Source: Panaeolus papilionaceus (taxonomy: Eukaryota; Basidiomycota; Agaricomycetes; Agaricales). Taken from it: DNA of 64,000 nt. Positions 1 through 13,103 of this stretch are shown here, piece by piece. The notes under the pieces are model-generated. The model ran no database searches, was not told where the DNA came from, and was given only the letters and a program-made list of their open reading frames with translations. Within the stretch, counting starts at the first letter, position 1, and each line of letters begins with the position of its first letter. The stretch is from contig JADNRZ010000010.1 of NCBI GenBank assembly GCA_015501605.1, positions 1,736,001 through 1,800,000 on the forward strand. Direction: 5' to 3'. The position numbers and the translations under genes were made by a program.

Positions 1-3000
1 CTTGATGGCTTTAGAATAGTTCATCATGCCAGAAACTGTCCTGTAAAGAGTTTGTGCGCGGAGAGAAGCCCAGATACGAGTACGAAGCGTAAATTCGGGA
101 GCAGCGCTCTTGAAACCGAGATATTGGAATGCGAGATCATCGGCCTTGTGCTGGTTTTTCTCGTCGTGGGCGAAGGGGTTGACACCATTGAACATAGCGG
201 ACTCCTCGGCCAAAATCTTGGTGTCCTTGACGAAATTCTCCCATTCAACTGGGTGCAGTTGCTTGAGGTAGTCCAGGAGTGTAACACGAGTGCTTTGGTC
301 CTCTTCACGGATAATTTCACGCAGAGAAAGAAGGGTCTAAAAAGAGTTTATTTAGCAATTGGAAAAAGTCTTGAACGATGCACGTCAACTAACCTTCTCA
401 TTATAGTGCGGCGTAAGGACTGTGAATGTGGGCATGGCGTCGACTGGAAGGGGTTCGGGAATATCCGTGGTCAACGACTGTGCGAAGAAAGAAATGCGGC
501 GTTCTGCTTCGCTGCCGGCTGGGAAGAACTCTCCAGTGTTGGATGCATCGCCCTGGGATACAAAGAATGGAGGGGCACGCAAGCTGCGACGTCCGCCAGC
601 ACCCGTGTCGACCTGGTGGTAGAGAAGCTTCTGAACGTGGTCAATGGACAGCAAGTGCTCGCGATACATGGAGATGATGACGGCATTCCAGATTTGAGAA
701 ACGAGGACCTGAGAAAATTGATAAAGATATAAGCTAACTGCGGGAAGGAACGAATACACACCTTGGGCTTGTACTTGACTTCCATATCCTGTGTTGCCAG
801 CAGTTTTGCGTAAATGCGTTTTGGCAGTCTGGTATAGATGTCCTTCCATGGCGTCCAGATAGACAGTCCGAGGGTGAATGAGCGGGTGATACTGTAAACG
901 GTGTTCCAGATAATGTACCAAAGGAATGTATCCAAGAAGAAAAGAACGAGATCCATGATATACATGATAGTGAGGGTGAATGCAGCTTGGTTGGTGCAAA
1001 GTGCATTTCCGAAGAATCGATCACTGCAACCTTGGATTTTCATACGAACCATAACCTGGATTGGGAAGTGGAACGACCGGGTAAGGTAGAAGTAGGACTC
1101 CACAAACTTGCACCCGAAGACTAGTATCCAAAGAACCACGGAACCAATTCGATTCTTCTTCTCCAATGCTGGATAACTGGCAGTGAAGGTTTGACTAGCG
1201 AGATACTTTCTAGATTTGCCGGCGACACGATCACCAAACATGCGGCCTGAGGGCATAATAGCGAAAAGGATGGTTGCGATGACGGAAATGAAGAATTGGA
1301 TGATTCCCAAAATGAGCGAAAGTGATCCACCTGTGCCATTGTTTTCTACGATGGCAATGTAGAACGTTGGTCCAGAAGTGAGGCCGAGGGTAATGAACAA
1401 GAATATGAGTCGACGGGTAAGGTGAGAGGTATTGTTCCAAGTGGTGGGAATGTAGGAGAACTCGGCAAGCGTGGCAAGAATCATGATGATGGTGGCAACA
1501 GCTCCTCCAAGTGCGGTCGCTGACCATGTAATGGCGGAAGAGTCCCGGTCAGGGACTCGATAAATAGCGTCAGAATTAAAGGCGGTGTAGAAGTAGTACA
1601 TAGCAATGTGAATGACCCAAATGCGATTGAAGTTGACGAGGAGGTGACCAAAAGAGCGTTTTTCGTAGTATGTCTTGAAGAAGGCCCTGTTCCAGTCTAT
1701 CCGGTCAAATCTCATGAATCGCTGAGAGGGTGGTAAGTCCACTAGTCTGGTCTATGGAAATTGTCAATACAATAGACAGAAGTCTTGAAAAATAATCGCA
1801 CCTTGTCGTTGAGAACTATTCGTGAGATTCCTTCAGGGTACCAGAAAAGTTGATTAACATCGTCATAGCCAATGATGTCTTCGTGATCCCGTTCACGACG
1901 CACGAACTTTCCATCAACGACCTCGTATCCTTGGTCCCTGATGAAACGATAGAGAGGCTTTGTTACTGCACGAAGATAAAGCCCTTCTGGCACAGGTTCC
2001 ATTCGATTTTGGCACTCAGGAGAGCGATAGTAGTCGTCGGCGCATTTGAAGATGAAGCAAAGACATTCCGGGGCGAAACGAACTTGGGCCGCTTCTCCCC
2101 AGCAAAGGAGATAGAGGGCAATTTGCCGCAGTCGGTCATACTGGCTCATGCTGTTCATTGCCTCTCGCCATCGTTCAAGAGCAGTGTTGAGGGACTTTTC
2201 ATGTGCCGGTCGTTTGGCACTTCGTTTTGACTTTAGCCGCGTTAGCCCGGGGTTTTGTGTTTGGCCAATGGCGTCATCCAAGTCGAGTTGTGCAGCGAAG
2301 TACCATTTACGATAGTTTGCGTTGTGGCCTCCAATGTAATCAGCATGTAGGCTTATGAGTGCTTGATCAGGTGTCATTCGTGAAGCTCTGCTGTCCAAGA
2401 GCTGCATGAGGAAATCAAACTGCGGAGATCAACATCGAGTCAGTATGTTGTTGCCATCACAAAGCAATTCCACAGATTCTAAGAGCTTGAGAATATAAAT
2501 GTCCGTCAAGGAAATGCTATTGAAAGCGCAGGGACAACTTTTCTTGGCGGAGATACAAGGCAAGGCGGTTGAGAAAGGAGGTTTGTAAACAAGAAAAACT
2601 CACCATATTTCTCATTGAATCACGTTGGAATCCAAACTTCTGTGTTAGATCCAAGAAAACATCCTCAATCTCCTCCTTTGATAGTGGAATATTGCGGTCG
2701 TTACTCCAAGCAGGGTATGAGTCCCGTGTGCCTGTGGGGCCTGCATAATCCATAAAGGTGGGTGTTGATGAGTCTGGGTAGCCCATGCGGCTTCCTGGAG
2801 GTGGACCTAATGATTCTGATGAAGGTGCTGGACGCTGTCCGTATACGTCGGGATCTGAGTCGGTATCTTGTAGGGCTAATAGAGAAATGACGTTTAGAAA
2901 TGAGACCCCACTAGAAAAATAATCGTAAAAAATGTAGAAAAATTAGAAAGACATACGATAATCATATTGACCATTGGTATCATAACCGTCTGCTTGTTGA

Positions 3001-3185
3001 ATACTGGTATCTGAAGCGTACGTTTCACGGTAGTCGCGCCTCCCTTGATAGTCGACATGTTCAGACTCAGTATCGTAATAACGACCACGATTTACAGAGT
3101 TGAAAGGGTCTGTAGAATGAGCGTCAACAGAGGGCGAGGATGACGGATAACCGTCCTGGCTCTGTGGCCCTGGACGGGCAGGCAT
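1..3185 (-). CDS. FKS1: 1,3-beta-glucan synthase catalytic subunit (FKS1-like), 5' half, cut by window start
   Basis: Plasma-membrane enzyme that makes cell-wall beta-1,3-glucan from UDP-glucose. Roughly 900-950 residues are present in six exons; the family is about 1,750-1,900, so the catalytic core lies mostly beyond position 1. Seen in order: a Tyr/Ser-rich disordered N terminus; the FKS1 N-terminal domain ([12 protein letters not shown], then [17 protein letters not shown] and [12 protein letters not shown]); about six membrane segments between 1.0 and 1.7 kb; and the start of the synthase domain (TPHYNEK, then [20 protein letters not shown]). Clear introns are 337-393, the one joining LNDK to [12 protein letters not shown] near 1745-1800, and one whose acceptor lets exon 3 start at 2419. 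The frame opens further upstream (to about 3257) but without an ATG there, so I start at the first in-frame ATG (3185). A short upstream exon is possible. Family assignment is very secure; the start is not. Confidence 0.95.
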
Positions 3186-5498
3186 TGAGGTCGATGTAGA
3201 TGGAGAGTAGTCTGAAGGGATGGGAGGCGGACTCTCCCTGTTTGCAAAGGGTGGCACGAGTGAACCTCAATTCCAAACACAGCCAACAAATCTCGGCAAT
3301 TCCCGTTTGCCCTTTTTTTTTTGAACCCTCATATCTTTCACAACCAAGATATCAACAGATTTTATTTTAATAGTCAATTAATAGAATTGGAAGAAAGGTA
3401 GATAGGACAGTGTATATCATTTCAGGATTAAATTTTATTTTTCCATATTTCATAAGTATTTTATTCCATAAATTGTTCAATACAGTGCCAAGTCTGAGAA
3501 TTCCCAATCAATTCACTTGTCTTATCACAAGAAGTTTGTACTACTGCAACCCAAGAACGCTCAGTAGAGATAAAATGACGAGGAAAGGACCACCTGTTCA
3601 AACTTTGTCCGACTATGACCAACAATCCACTGCGGTCGGTTAGTCTCCGTCACAGTTTCACCGAGACTCCTCGGGGGAAAATGACCCGTCTAAAATTTGT
3701 CAACCAACCGTGTAAGATGTCATGTCGCGTTTTGCTGCGTCCGACGCTTGTTTAGTTCTTCATGGTCAACGACATCCACATGGAACACAGGCCAAATTAT
3801 CCGTCCCAGGAGGATGAGGTTCAACTGATAAGAATCGTCATCACTGACAACTCTTGAGCTCCATGACTTCACGGCCACTCCAAGCCGCCGTCATTATCTC
3901 CATCTGTGAAGCGCTTCACTCGGCCCCAATTGAATCAATGAAGAAGTTGCTTCTCACAATCAGCCAGCGAACTTCACAATGTCCACCTGTAGTCGAGAAA
4001 TCTATTCAAGGATACGGTCTGTTTCAGCCAGTGCAAGACGAAATCAATGAGATTTTGAATTGTTAACCTGGTGTACACCTACAAACCCTTGACACGACAT
4101 GCACCTTTCACACCTTCACAACATATGTTTTCTACGAAATGAAGTCCAACACCCCCAAGTTCATTGTATGTCCCAATGTAACAGTTATTTCCAGCTACGA
4201 AGCATGCGTGACTTTTTCTATAAACGCATGGAGTCTGGGTTATAATTGTCCACTTACATGGCCTGGCCATGTCAAGCCCTACCATCAAATGTCAGAACCA
4301 TGGCTTGTGGTTTCAAGCCACGTATACATCACCGCATTTCTATTCATTAGTTTAGCGCATTGAGGCGATAACTCATGCTGAAGGTCCTTATCAACTCTCG
4401 ACGGTCAACTCAACCCTGGCGAGTCTGAAATAGTTTCCACTTGACACGTGTAACGTGCGAGGTAAAGAATTTCTCTAAATTCGATACTCCACCACTACGT
4501 CTTCCATTAGGATAACATGTCCAATCACCTCCAACACTAGAAGTTCTAGTAGAAAAAGGCATTCCATTAGGCTATCACCATTGACAGACCCAAATAGACA
4601 TTCACAATTCAGGAAACATTTTCGCCTCGCATCCTGTGCCACTGCGGCGACTTCCGGACAGCTGGGCCGATAGCGAGAAACCAGCATCCTATGAAACCCG
4701 TATTTACATCCCTACATTTTTCGAAGCCGATAGGTAAAAGCGTGTATGTACATGATTCATTTCTGATTCTGACAAGAGAACAACACTGGTGTGTAATACA
4801 ATAAGCTCAGCCTCGAAGTTACCGCATTGCTCGTCAACAACAGTAGTCTATGCGTTACACGCACAGGTTTCGAAGCAACCAAACTACCTTGACTGGAACG
4901 CTCTCGTCCAGCCTTGCCGCATACCTTACTTATCATCATCGTTACAATGATTATAGAGCATAACAGATTTTTTAAGTCATCATGACAACGCTCTCGGCCC
5001 ACGCCACCTTTCTCCCATGTCCTTATTATCACCATGATCTTCCTTTCCCTTTCCACTCCCACTTGTTTCCACTTCGTTTAATGGCGGGAATGTACGACCT
5101 CATTTGGCATATAGAGTCATCAACGTGGTGCATTGGCATACATAAAAGAACGCCTATCGTTGATTACGGGTGCCTTGCTATCAATTTGACTCAATGAACT
5201 GCATCATAGCGATGCTTGCCCCTGATCATTGTCGCTCCACGCGAGAATTCGCCTCCGATGCGCTCCATCAGGCATCATTGAAAGCGTCAGCCCTGGCTGG
5301 AGTGAGTAAATGTCTGTTTACGAGCGCTTGTGCTGGTCCAAGCCAAGCATAGTAGCCGAGACCCTGTTCCTCACAACTAATTCGAGTGTCAAATCGAAAT
5401 ACCAATTGCGAAGGCAAATTTGATTATTTCTGAATACGTTCAACCACTAAAACTTCATCGAAACCAACAAGATAGACAAGAAAAAATAAAGGGAAAAA
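3186..5498. other. Intergenic region between two minus-strand genes
   Basis: About 2.3 kb that should hold the promoter and 5' UTR of the glucan synthase (right of 3185) and the 3' end of the membrane-protein gene. Only short unrelated frames are visible, with no family motif and no codon continuity across plausible introns. I see no tRNA, tandem repeat or transposon sequence. Confidence 0.5.
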
Positions 5499-7738
5499 TT
5501 ATGTAAAATCAGTAGGAGGCATGAAAATAGCCAATTCATGAGGCGGAAGTCTATCGAACTCTGAAGGGTTATGCGGCAATTCTCGATCAAGGGTCGAAAC
5601 GTAATAAATCCCGTACTCAGCTGCATCCTTAGGCTCCGTTTCCTGCGCAAGGACAATTTGACCCCCAAAACGGTTGAAGTGGGTCTCGTTCCACCGTTTG
5701 AGGATCTTGAACAAAGGGTTTAATGCCTCCGTGTTCCATACGCGTTTGATATCCTGTGGGACCGGGTATGAAGTGTGAGCCATCTCCTTATTATGCACGA
5801 ATTTAATACCGAAGCGCACCTTTTGTAATTCATCCCAACTTAGACGACTGAGATGCGAGAGCTCGATCTCTTCGTCAGAAGGAGCAAGTACCTCCTTTTC
5901 CAAGCGCTTTTCAGCGAACAGAGACAAGAGTTTTATAACCGAAACTTTGGGAGGAGGAGGTGGGGGTGGGGGTGGAAAGATATATGGCTGCCTCGAAGGC
6001 ATCATATACGGCGGAGGACTCTGTACCTCACTCAGGTCCCTTTTACGATGACTCGCCGGCTTCCCAATATACTGCTCAATAGCACATTCATAGCGTGGTG
6101 GGAGGTCGACATGAGCATCAGGGCTGATTCCAAGATAGTCCTTGATCAAATTCTCGATTGTACGTTTCTTCTTTTTCTGCATGACCTGACGGAGGTATCG
6201 ACCTGTGAATACCGAAGAGCAGAGCGACGCGACACCGAGGGCGAAAAGGACAGAAATAACGATTCGAGGTAGTAATGCCCCTCTTGCAGCGGTGCCTATG
6301 GGGTTAGGATTGTCGCTTGCTGTACCAGTGAGCCATACGAAGCCACCTAAGGCGATTACCATTGAAACTAGGGCCCTGCAACAACCTGTCACTATCCGGT
6401 AGGCGTACATGAATGGGTCCAGTACATACCACGAAAACCAAATGATAGGCAAGGAAAGTAAAATCCATACGTTCCACAGGACGCTTCCTTCTTTGGAGAC
6501 TTCCTGTTCATTTATAAGAGTGTGCTCAGAATGAAAAGAAAGGGTCCATGCGTACGGCTATAAATTCCACCACCGCTTCACTGCTCTTCAAGGCAGCAAA
6601 GCACATCATGGAACTGCAGCTGCAGATGAGGCTTACGAGGCTGCAAACTGCAGCTACCAGTAGAGGAAAACGAATAATAGGTAGGTATGCCGCGCTGTCA
6701 ATTTGTAAGATCGTAAAAATTACCCTTGAAATTTTTTCAGTGACAGCTTTATATTTAAAAAGATTTCAAGACGACTGACCCGAGCAAAAGAACCGTCACC
6801 ACATTGAGCGTCTCCCAATCATTAAGCAGCGCTTCCACACATCCCTGCCACACCCAGACGACATTCTTCCTTAGCTCTTCCAGATACTTCAGGTCTGTAT
6901 CCGAGTACGGGCACCTTGTTTTAATCAGCGTCGTTATGTAAAACTCCGCATGATCAAAGACCTGTCTAAAGCGGCCGTGATACAGCAGCGGAAGATCGAA
7001 CACAAGGAACTTGTGTATGTCGTCCAAAATGTCGCTTATTGTTTGTGGGAGGGGTTCTCTGTTCGCGGATTCTTGTGTATCACCAGCAGTGGGCCGCCGC
7101 GGTGGTTTTTCTGCGCCACTGACAGAGGGGTATTTATTCCTGTATGGTCCGAATCGAGCATGGTATGAAGGGGGGGAGATATCCGGGATCGGCATGCGAA
7201 TTGGAGAAGAAGATCGACTGGAGCCTGATGAACTGCTCCTGGGGGATGACACATAGATGAACGGGCGCCCTGTTCGAGGTGGTGCAAGGTGTACACGCAT
7301 CGGAGAAGGGGACCTCCTTCCCATCACAACCATCGAAGGACCCCATACTGGAGGGGGGGGCTGTACAGTCGGGAGAACGGGGTTGACCCGAACGGGGGTA
7401 GGCGGACGGATGGTATGGGGAGGCGAGGGAACACCGTCTGCGAACCTTGCGTGGCGCTCGTCGTGCGAGTGCTGGCGAGGTGGGGGATGGAGTTGTTGGG
7501 CATAATCAGCGTACGGTGCTCGCGATAATGGGACTGGTGTGGAAGCGTGATGTGGTTGGCTTAGGTGTGGAATGCGATGATTGATGGGAGGCGTGGGGTA
7601 ATTAGGCGCTGGTTCAAGTTGATTATGAGAAATTGATGGACGGCGTGCTGAGGCGCTTGGCCGATCGATTGATGGTCGGTCTGTGGGGTGATGTTGGGGA
7701 GTATCAGACCGCTTGGGGTGGTCGTTATGAGTAGGCAT
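5499..7738 (-). CDS. Multi-pass membrane protein with long proline-rich N terminus, function unknown
   Basis: Three exons by my reading: 7738-6780, 6694-6556 and 6503-5499. Phases agree at both junctions (LLLG to AAYLPIIRF; VVEFIA to EVSKEGSVLW), giving about 700 residues. The first 200 residues are rich in Pro, Ser, Arg and His (probably disordered). A conserved-looking helical block follows (ILDDIHKFLVFDLPLLYHGR). Then come about five hydrophobic segments: the end of exon 1 running into exon 2, two in exon 2 and early exon 3, and two near GCCRALVSMVIALGGF and IVISVLFALGVASLCSSVF. The C-terminal third is soluble, with a run of nine prolines and a folded-looking tail ending in LPPHELAIFMPPTDFT. 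The layout suggests an integral membrane protein with cytosolic tails. I do not recognise the family; lineage-specific hypothetical proteins of this kind are common in Agaricomycetes. Exon structure is fairly secure, function is not assigned. Confidence 0.7.
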
Positions 7739-8554
7739 TTATTTAGCACTGGAATACGAAGTGATTTGTAAAAGATATTCGATGTAAGTGAGGTTGAAGA
7801 TGGGGTGATAGGAACGCGCAATATATATTCACAACGACGTCCGACGCCACCAGAAAAAGACGACAGGCGTAATGTTCCAAAAGGTCCAGTACACACTACC
7901 TAGTGCATAGATTTATTCTATACTGGACTCATTTCAAATATGATTCAGAGGGTACTAACCCTTTCAGAAACAACCATTCCATATTTGACATTTTGTTGAC
8001 TCAGGGGCTTTGCACCATACATCGTGCCTTGGTACGGAGCTTGCAACGCAGTGTAGGTATACAGGCCCAGCTCTTGCAACAAAGAGGGAGGAAAAGAAAT
8101 GTGGATTACTAAGCAATAGATTCGCAGTGGGTCGATTACTCTAGAACATGGGCGACCATTAGCATTGGTGGGCGCACGTAAAGCGGCTGAGGTCTTGAAG
8201 ATACGCCGCACTGTCAGGCTTCTGTCAAACCAGGGCCTGACTCAAACCTCAGACATATACAGGACCAGACCAGCCCAGTACATTGCAGATTTAAATATCG
8301 GCTCTTTCCTCGAATATCTTCGGGGTACATAAGCCAGCGCAGACAAAGGGGTAAAGGAATATATAACCATTTTGCGATGAGATGAATTCAATTGACTGCA
8401 TATCAATCTAGGTGCTATCTCAAACCAGGAAAGAGTTGTTACTTAGTGGTATATTCGCTGGTGTTTCAATCTCAAAAAAGTAAAATCCATGAGTACAGTT
8501 TCATTCACGATCCCTAACTTGAGACCTGACGGATTGTAGAATCACAGATCGGGT
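7739..8554. other. Intergenic region upstream of the membrane-protein gene
   Basis: About 0.8 kb that probably carries the minus-strand promoter of the membrane-protein gene. Reading frames are short and show no recognisable motif. Confidence 0.4.
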
Positions 8555-8925
8555 AATAATTCGATGGCGTTGGAAGGGTCATGAGGAAAGACAGGGCCGA
8601 CGGATAAAGAAAAATAAAAACAGATTATGATCGAGAACAAAGATCGTTGTTGTGTCGATGTCGTCAGTGCTACCATTCCGAGGTGGTGTGTCGGAAAGAC
8701 ACATCCGCCCAGAAGCAGGACAAACGCTAGACGTAACCCCCGCCGGGCTATCTGAAATGTTTGGATTGTCATTTCGAAGGTCAATCGGCACGGACACGTT
8801 CTTGACTGTACTGTCAATGCTTCGATGACTTGTTCACAGATGAACTGTGTACCGGTAGTGTGTATGATTCGATAGAAGCTATTTCTGCACGGTGTTCAAA
8901 CAGTACTATGCAGTGATTGTATTGT
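8555..8925 (-). pseudogene. C-terminal fragment of the F-box paralogue family (copy A)
   Basis: Only the tail of the family is present. In one frame the sequence matches the segment preceding the signature (FYRIIHTTGTQFICEQVIE). After a one-base deletion near 8810-8820, relative to copy B, it continues as VKNVSVPIDLRND and then VCPASGRMC and TTTIFVLDH. This aligns with copy B (FYRITHIDAERFICEGVID, TVKTIAMPIDL, FCPASGRICF, ETIHILDLF). No F-box exon and no room for one exists before copy B, so it is a truncated, frameshifted relic directly downstream of copy B in the same orientation. That arrangement suggests incomplete tandem duplication or decay of a tandem copy. Confidence 0.75.
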
Positions 8926-9130
8926 AAAGCCATTCAGTGGGGGGGTAGCCTGGGCCCAAACTTGAGGCCGCAGTCGCTAGTTGGTGTTGTAATGTCTGTC
9001 GAAGTGTCCTGGAATACGTTGCATATGTAGGTCTATGCAGGCTCGGGCCTGGTAAACAAGCTCGCAATACAGACAACATATATATACAAGACGAAGTTCC
9101 AAAAGGTGTATCGAAGCAAGGAACCGCAAA

Positions 9131-10759
9131 CTACTCGAAAAGATCGAGAATATGGATGGTCTCAGTATCTATGCCGTCATTATCGATATCATCATCTCAA
9201 GATGATCGATAGGCAAAACAAATTCTACCAGAAGCCGGGCAAAAATTTGCTGTGGCTGTCGTCTGGGACGCCCGGAGTGACATTTGGAGGTCAATCGGCA
9301 TGGCAATGGTCTTCACCGTGCCGTCAGTATGGTCAATGACTCCTTCACAGATGAATCTCTCGGCGTCAATATGGGTAATTCGATAAAATCCGGCTTTGCA
9401 TGGTACCCATCCAGCATGTATTGGCAGGCTTGTAGATTTCTGCCGTGACAAGGTAGCCCATGTCTCAAGCTGTGGCAGATCTGTCCGGGCTGCCATATCC
9501 TGGGATAATATGGCCTGAGGTATCTTGCAGAAATCCAGCCGGCTAAAGGTGAGGGAAGTCGTAGCTGCAAGCACAGAGTGATCATGATACCATGTTCGCA
9601 AACAGAGGAAGTACGCGAACAGCCCTTGTCTCGGTGGGAAGGGTCTCTGATACCGTGGGTGCAATACAACTTGGGGTTCGAGCTGAAATGCATCGAGTCG
9701 CGAAGTGTAGTGGTCGTGGCCGGGTATATCAAACACAAAAAGGAAATCTGCTCGGATAAGGAGAAATTTCTCTTTATGTAGGAGTATCTAGCAAGGACTG
9801 GTAGCTTTAGCCGCCCAGGGACGGGAGAAATAACTCAAAATCTTACCTGTGCAAAACCCGTACTCTCCACTTTACAAAAAATCCACTCGTCTGTTCTGAA
9901 TTTCCAAAATTTTACCATTCCAGATCCCGACAAAAACGCCATAGTATCATAGGAGAACGCTGCGTTGAGCTCATTCGTAGGTGTGGGTGTCGATATTAAG
10001 TGTGTATTAAGAGTGGAAATCATGATGAATTGGCAGTCTTTTTCATGCAGCATAATTTCGTAGATCTCCCAATGATTCCTGTGAGACGGTCATTCGTAAA
10101 CAGAAGCTCTATGACGATTTGAATCTGTCCACGGCTCACCGTTCTGGGTTATCCAATTTCGTCCTGACAAAGATGCACAAGGTTTTTTTGTCTGGTGTCG
10201 ATAAGAATTCGAATCTAGTACTCGCACCTGTTGTAAGCGTAGCAAGTGGAGTGCCGGGAGCTGTACTAGCAAGATCCCAAATTACTACCTGGCAGAATTG
10301 TGCCTAGTGTGCGAGCAGAAATTGTCCACCTGGGACGAGAAAAAGATTTATCGGGAAACCCGACATGAACAGCCCAGTTGTAGATAACCTCCACGCACGG
10401 CTCGCAGAGATACTTGAATTCCCTCCGAGCATGGTGTTCTCCCACCGCCTTGGTCCAGTGGAGATTGCCTCTAGTTTTGAAGAGGCCAGCTGTTCCAACG
10501 ACTGGCTAGAACAAAACAAAAAGTTTTGTTCACAAACTTGCTCTGCTATGTGTTTCCAAATCGACTTTTGGTAACTTATTGACGCCAGCACTTTGCACGT
10601 CTAAATGTATTTTCAGATATCAGCCCTCGACCCATGTGGCAAATCCTGTTCAGTCTCCACTTACATTTCGAACGGAAATGACACCTTCTGGTTGTAGAAG
10701 AGCGAAAGTTTGAAGTAATATGTCATAAGGTAGACTTGTAAGCTGTAACGGGGCCATTC
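9131..10759 (-). pseudogene. F-box family protein, copy B, interrupted by two in-frame stops
   Basis: Exon 1 starts at the ATG at 10759 and carries the F-box (LTSLPYDILLQTFALLQPEG, then VISVRN); its donor lies just after 10665. Exon 2 starts near 10603 (TCKVLASISYQKSIW) and runs through SKLEAISTGPRRW and FLVPGGQFLLAH. A TAG at 10304-10306 then interrupts the frame, which stays open in the same phase beyond it (VVIWDLASTAPGTPLATL). A third exon has VKFWKFRTDEWIFCK. The last exon, from about 9757, ends at a TGA at 9197 just after FCPASGRICFAYRSS, yet the same frame continues to the conserved tail ETIHILDLF and a TAG at 9131. Two stops at homologous positions that are open in the paralogues argue for a pseudogene. 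A short functional product or a sequence error remain possible. Confidence 0.75.
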
Positions 10760-11243
10760 AAGTTACTTATCGCTGAAAATCGAGATCATCGACGATGTAA
10801 ATAACAACGTTTTGGGAGTCAGGATGCAAAAGGATGATGCTCGTACATCGGTAATATGGGTTTGGTGGGCGTTTCATAGGCACCCGTGGGAAAGTTGCAA
10901 GAAAGATTCAAAGAATCACTCCGCGATGCTGAGCTGACCACCTGGCAGAGGCTGGATAACGATGTGCAAGGCACTGAATACTTGAATGACCAGTTCAAAA
11001 TTCAGTTACCTAGTCTATGGTGTTACTGCCAATTTCATCAAAACATTAAAAAGAAGATGCGCGGATATTGGCGCGTGTCAGTGGACGACGATGCTACATT
11101 TGTGCAAGAGTACGAATACTATACATATTAATTCAAGCCAGAGAATTGCAAAGACAAAATTGTGATGCGTGTAAGTTTAGCCACGCTCGACCCTCAATGG
11201 GATATTCAAGCTGCTGCAAGGTTTACGAGACACAGCCTATGAG

Positions 11244-12881
11244 TCAGGACGGTGACTGTACGGACATAGGAGCACCCGATGTAGTAGGGTTAAGGAAATC
11301 AAGAATGTAAATGGTATGTGTATCACTCGTACTATCTTCGTAGCAGTAATATGTGAAACACATCCTTCCAGAAGCTGGACAGAAGGACGTGTTAGCGTAA
11401 CTATCACCGTCATCATGATCGGGCAGTAGCCTCTGAAGGTCAAGCACTTGTTCGACGGCCTGCGGTGGGCTGTCATCGCGTTCGATGACTCCTTGGCAGT
11501 GAATGTATCTAGGTGAGCTAAAGCTCGTACGGTAGAGCCCATTATTGCAGAGCCTTGACCAACGATAGACGAGAGCACCCGCTGGTAACGCCATGGTCCC
11601 CCAAACCGAAAGTGGTGGTTCTAGCGCTGTTGGGGTGTCATTCAGGCACTCATCACAGTCAATGCGATATAAGGCGGCCAACAACGTATCATTAGCTGAG
11701 CGTATAAACGATTTGATGAACACCGGGTGTGGGTGATATCCAGATCCGGAGTACCACTCGTCTGGATCTGGCCTGTAATCTTGAGGTTTTGAAGCTTGGA
11801 AGAGCCTTCGATATTTCGGAGTGATGCGCGAGTTTGGTTGGCTTTGAAACGCTTCAAACCTCGATACTTTAAAGTTGCTGCCAGGAGTATCACAAATGGA
11901 AAATGAATCCTTATGAAGGAAAATAATGTGATCCCCAGCGGCGACTAGGATGACCTGTTGCGAATTTGAGTTATGGGTAACAGGAAAAAAATAATACTCA
12001 CCCTATAGAATGGCGGGCAATCCAGGTAACTTGCTGTCCAGGTGTCAGTTCTGAAATTCCACAACCTTAATATGGGCTGTGAACGATCCTTAAATGCAAT
12101 GGTATCATAGGACTCTGCAACCCGGTCACTTTCCATCCCAAAGGAATCCAAAAGAGGGTCAAAACTGGCAATTCTGACGAATGCGCAATTGCTTTCGTAG
12201 GGTGAGATTTCGTAGATATCTATCAAAGAACTGCTGCTGTAAGCATCCATGATATGCCTGAATCGCACAAGTCACAGGAGGACTCACGACGCTGATGAAG
12301 ATCGGGTAATTATACATAGTTTCTCCTTTTCCACAGAAGGGAAGCAGAAACACAGTTTTTCGGAGGTAATGGCCATTGTAGCAAGGGGGACTTGGGGTGT
12401 CGTGCCATCAAGGTCCAGAATAACAAGCTGCGGGGGAATGTCGACCGCTACAAGTAAAAATCGTCCGCCTGGGACAAGGAAAAAACCTAGCATTTGTCCA
12501 AATATGTGTACATCAGGTACGTGAATTGCACGTATATGGACTGGCGTAAAATCCTGCTTAGATTTCAGCAGTTCCTCCCACCTGTTTGGTCCAGTTGCGA
12601 TAGCTTCCAATCTCAAACAGTCGAGTTGTTCCATTGAAGCTGGGGGGAATAGAGAATTTCTTTCACAGACTTTATCTGCAATGTAGATCCAGAGTATCTT
12701 TTCATAAGATAGTTTGAGAAATATTCTACAAGTCTAAGGAGAACGTTACAATTAGATCCCTTGTCTGATCTTCCACAGTTTGACCTACATTTCTGATGGA
12801 TATAAGGTCCATTGGATCTAAAAGAGCAAATATTTGAAGCAACAAATCATAGAACAGCTCAATAAGTGATACAGCAGACAT
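11244..12881 (-). CDS. F-box family protein with C-terminal CPASGR signature (copy C), apparently intact
   Basis: Probably a substrate adaptor of an SCF ubiquitin ligase; the F-box role is family knowledge and the substrate is unknown. Exon 1 has the F-box (ELFYDLLLQIFALLDPMD, then LISIRN). The intron at 12734-12788 sits at the same place as in copy B and joins RN to TCRIFLKLSYEKILW. Next come RLEAIATGPNRWEELL, FLVPGGRFLLVAVD and a third exon with ILRLWNFRTDTW. The last exon, from about 11955, has IIFLHKDSFSICD, TSFCPASGRMCFTYY and HTIYILDF. The middle resembles beta-propeller blades (a W-K/N-F-R/K-T-D motif) but no canonical WD repeats are seen. I start at 12881 because this Met aligns with the paralogues' start; an in-frame Met at 12935 would add 18 residues. 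No disruption was seen. Confidence 0.75.
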
Positions 12882-13103
12882 GGGATTCTTCAGGTGGTCG
12901 TTGAGGTTGCTGTCCAAGGACCAAGAGTGAATCAAGCTAGGTGGGCTTGGCCAAGGGCTGATGCACGTGACCTCTTTGGACTTGAAATCTGCAGCCGACC
13001 TTCTGGGTCTTTGGTCTTTATTTTCTCGTTCATTATCTTGGGTTGCCTCCTGGGTCTCTTTCGTGAATTATAGCTCATAGAAGAGTTCCAAACGGTATCA
13101 AAC

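Noticed and set aside
10886..11131. Plus frame of 81 codons between F-box copies B and C
   Set aside because: No motif and no partner exon; lies among minus-strand family copies.
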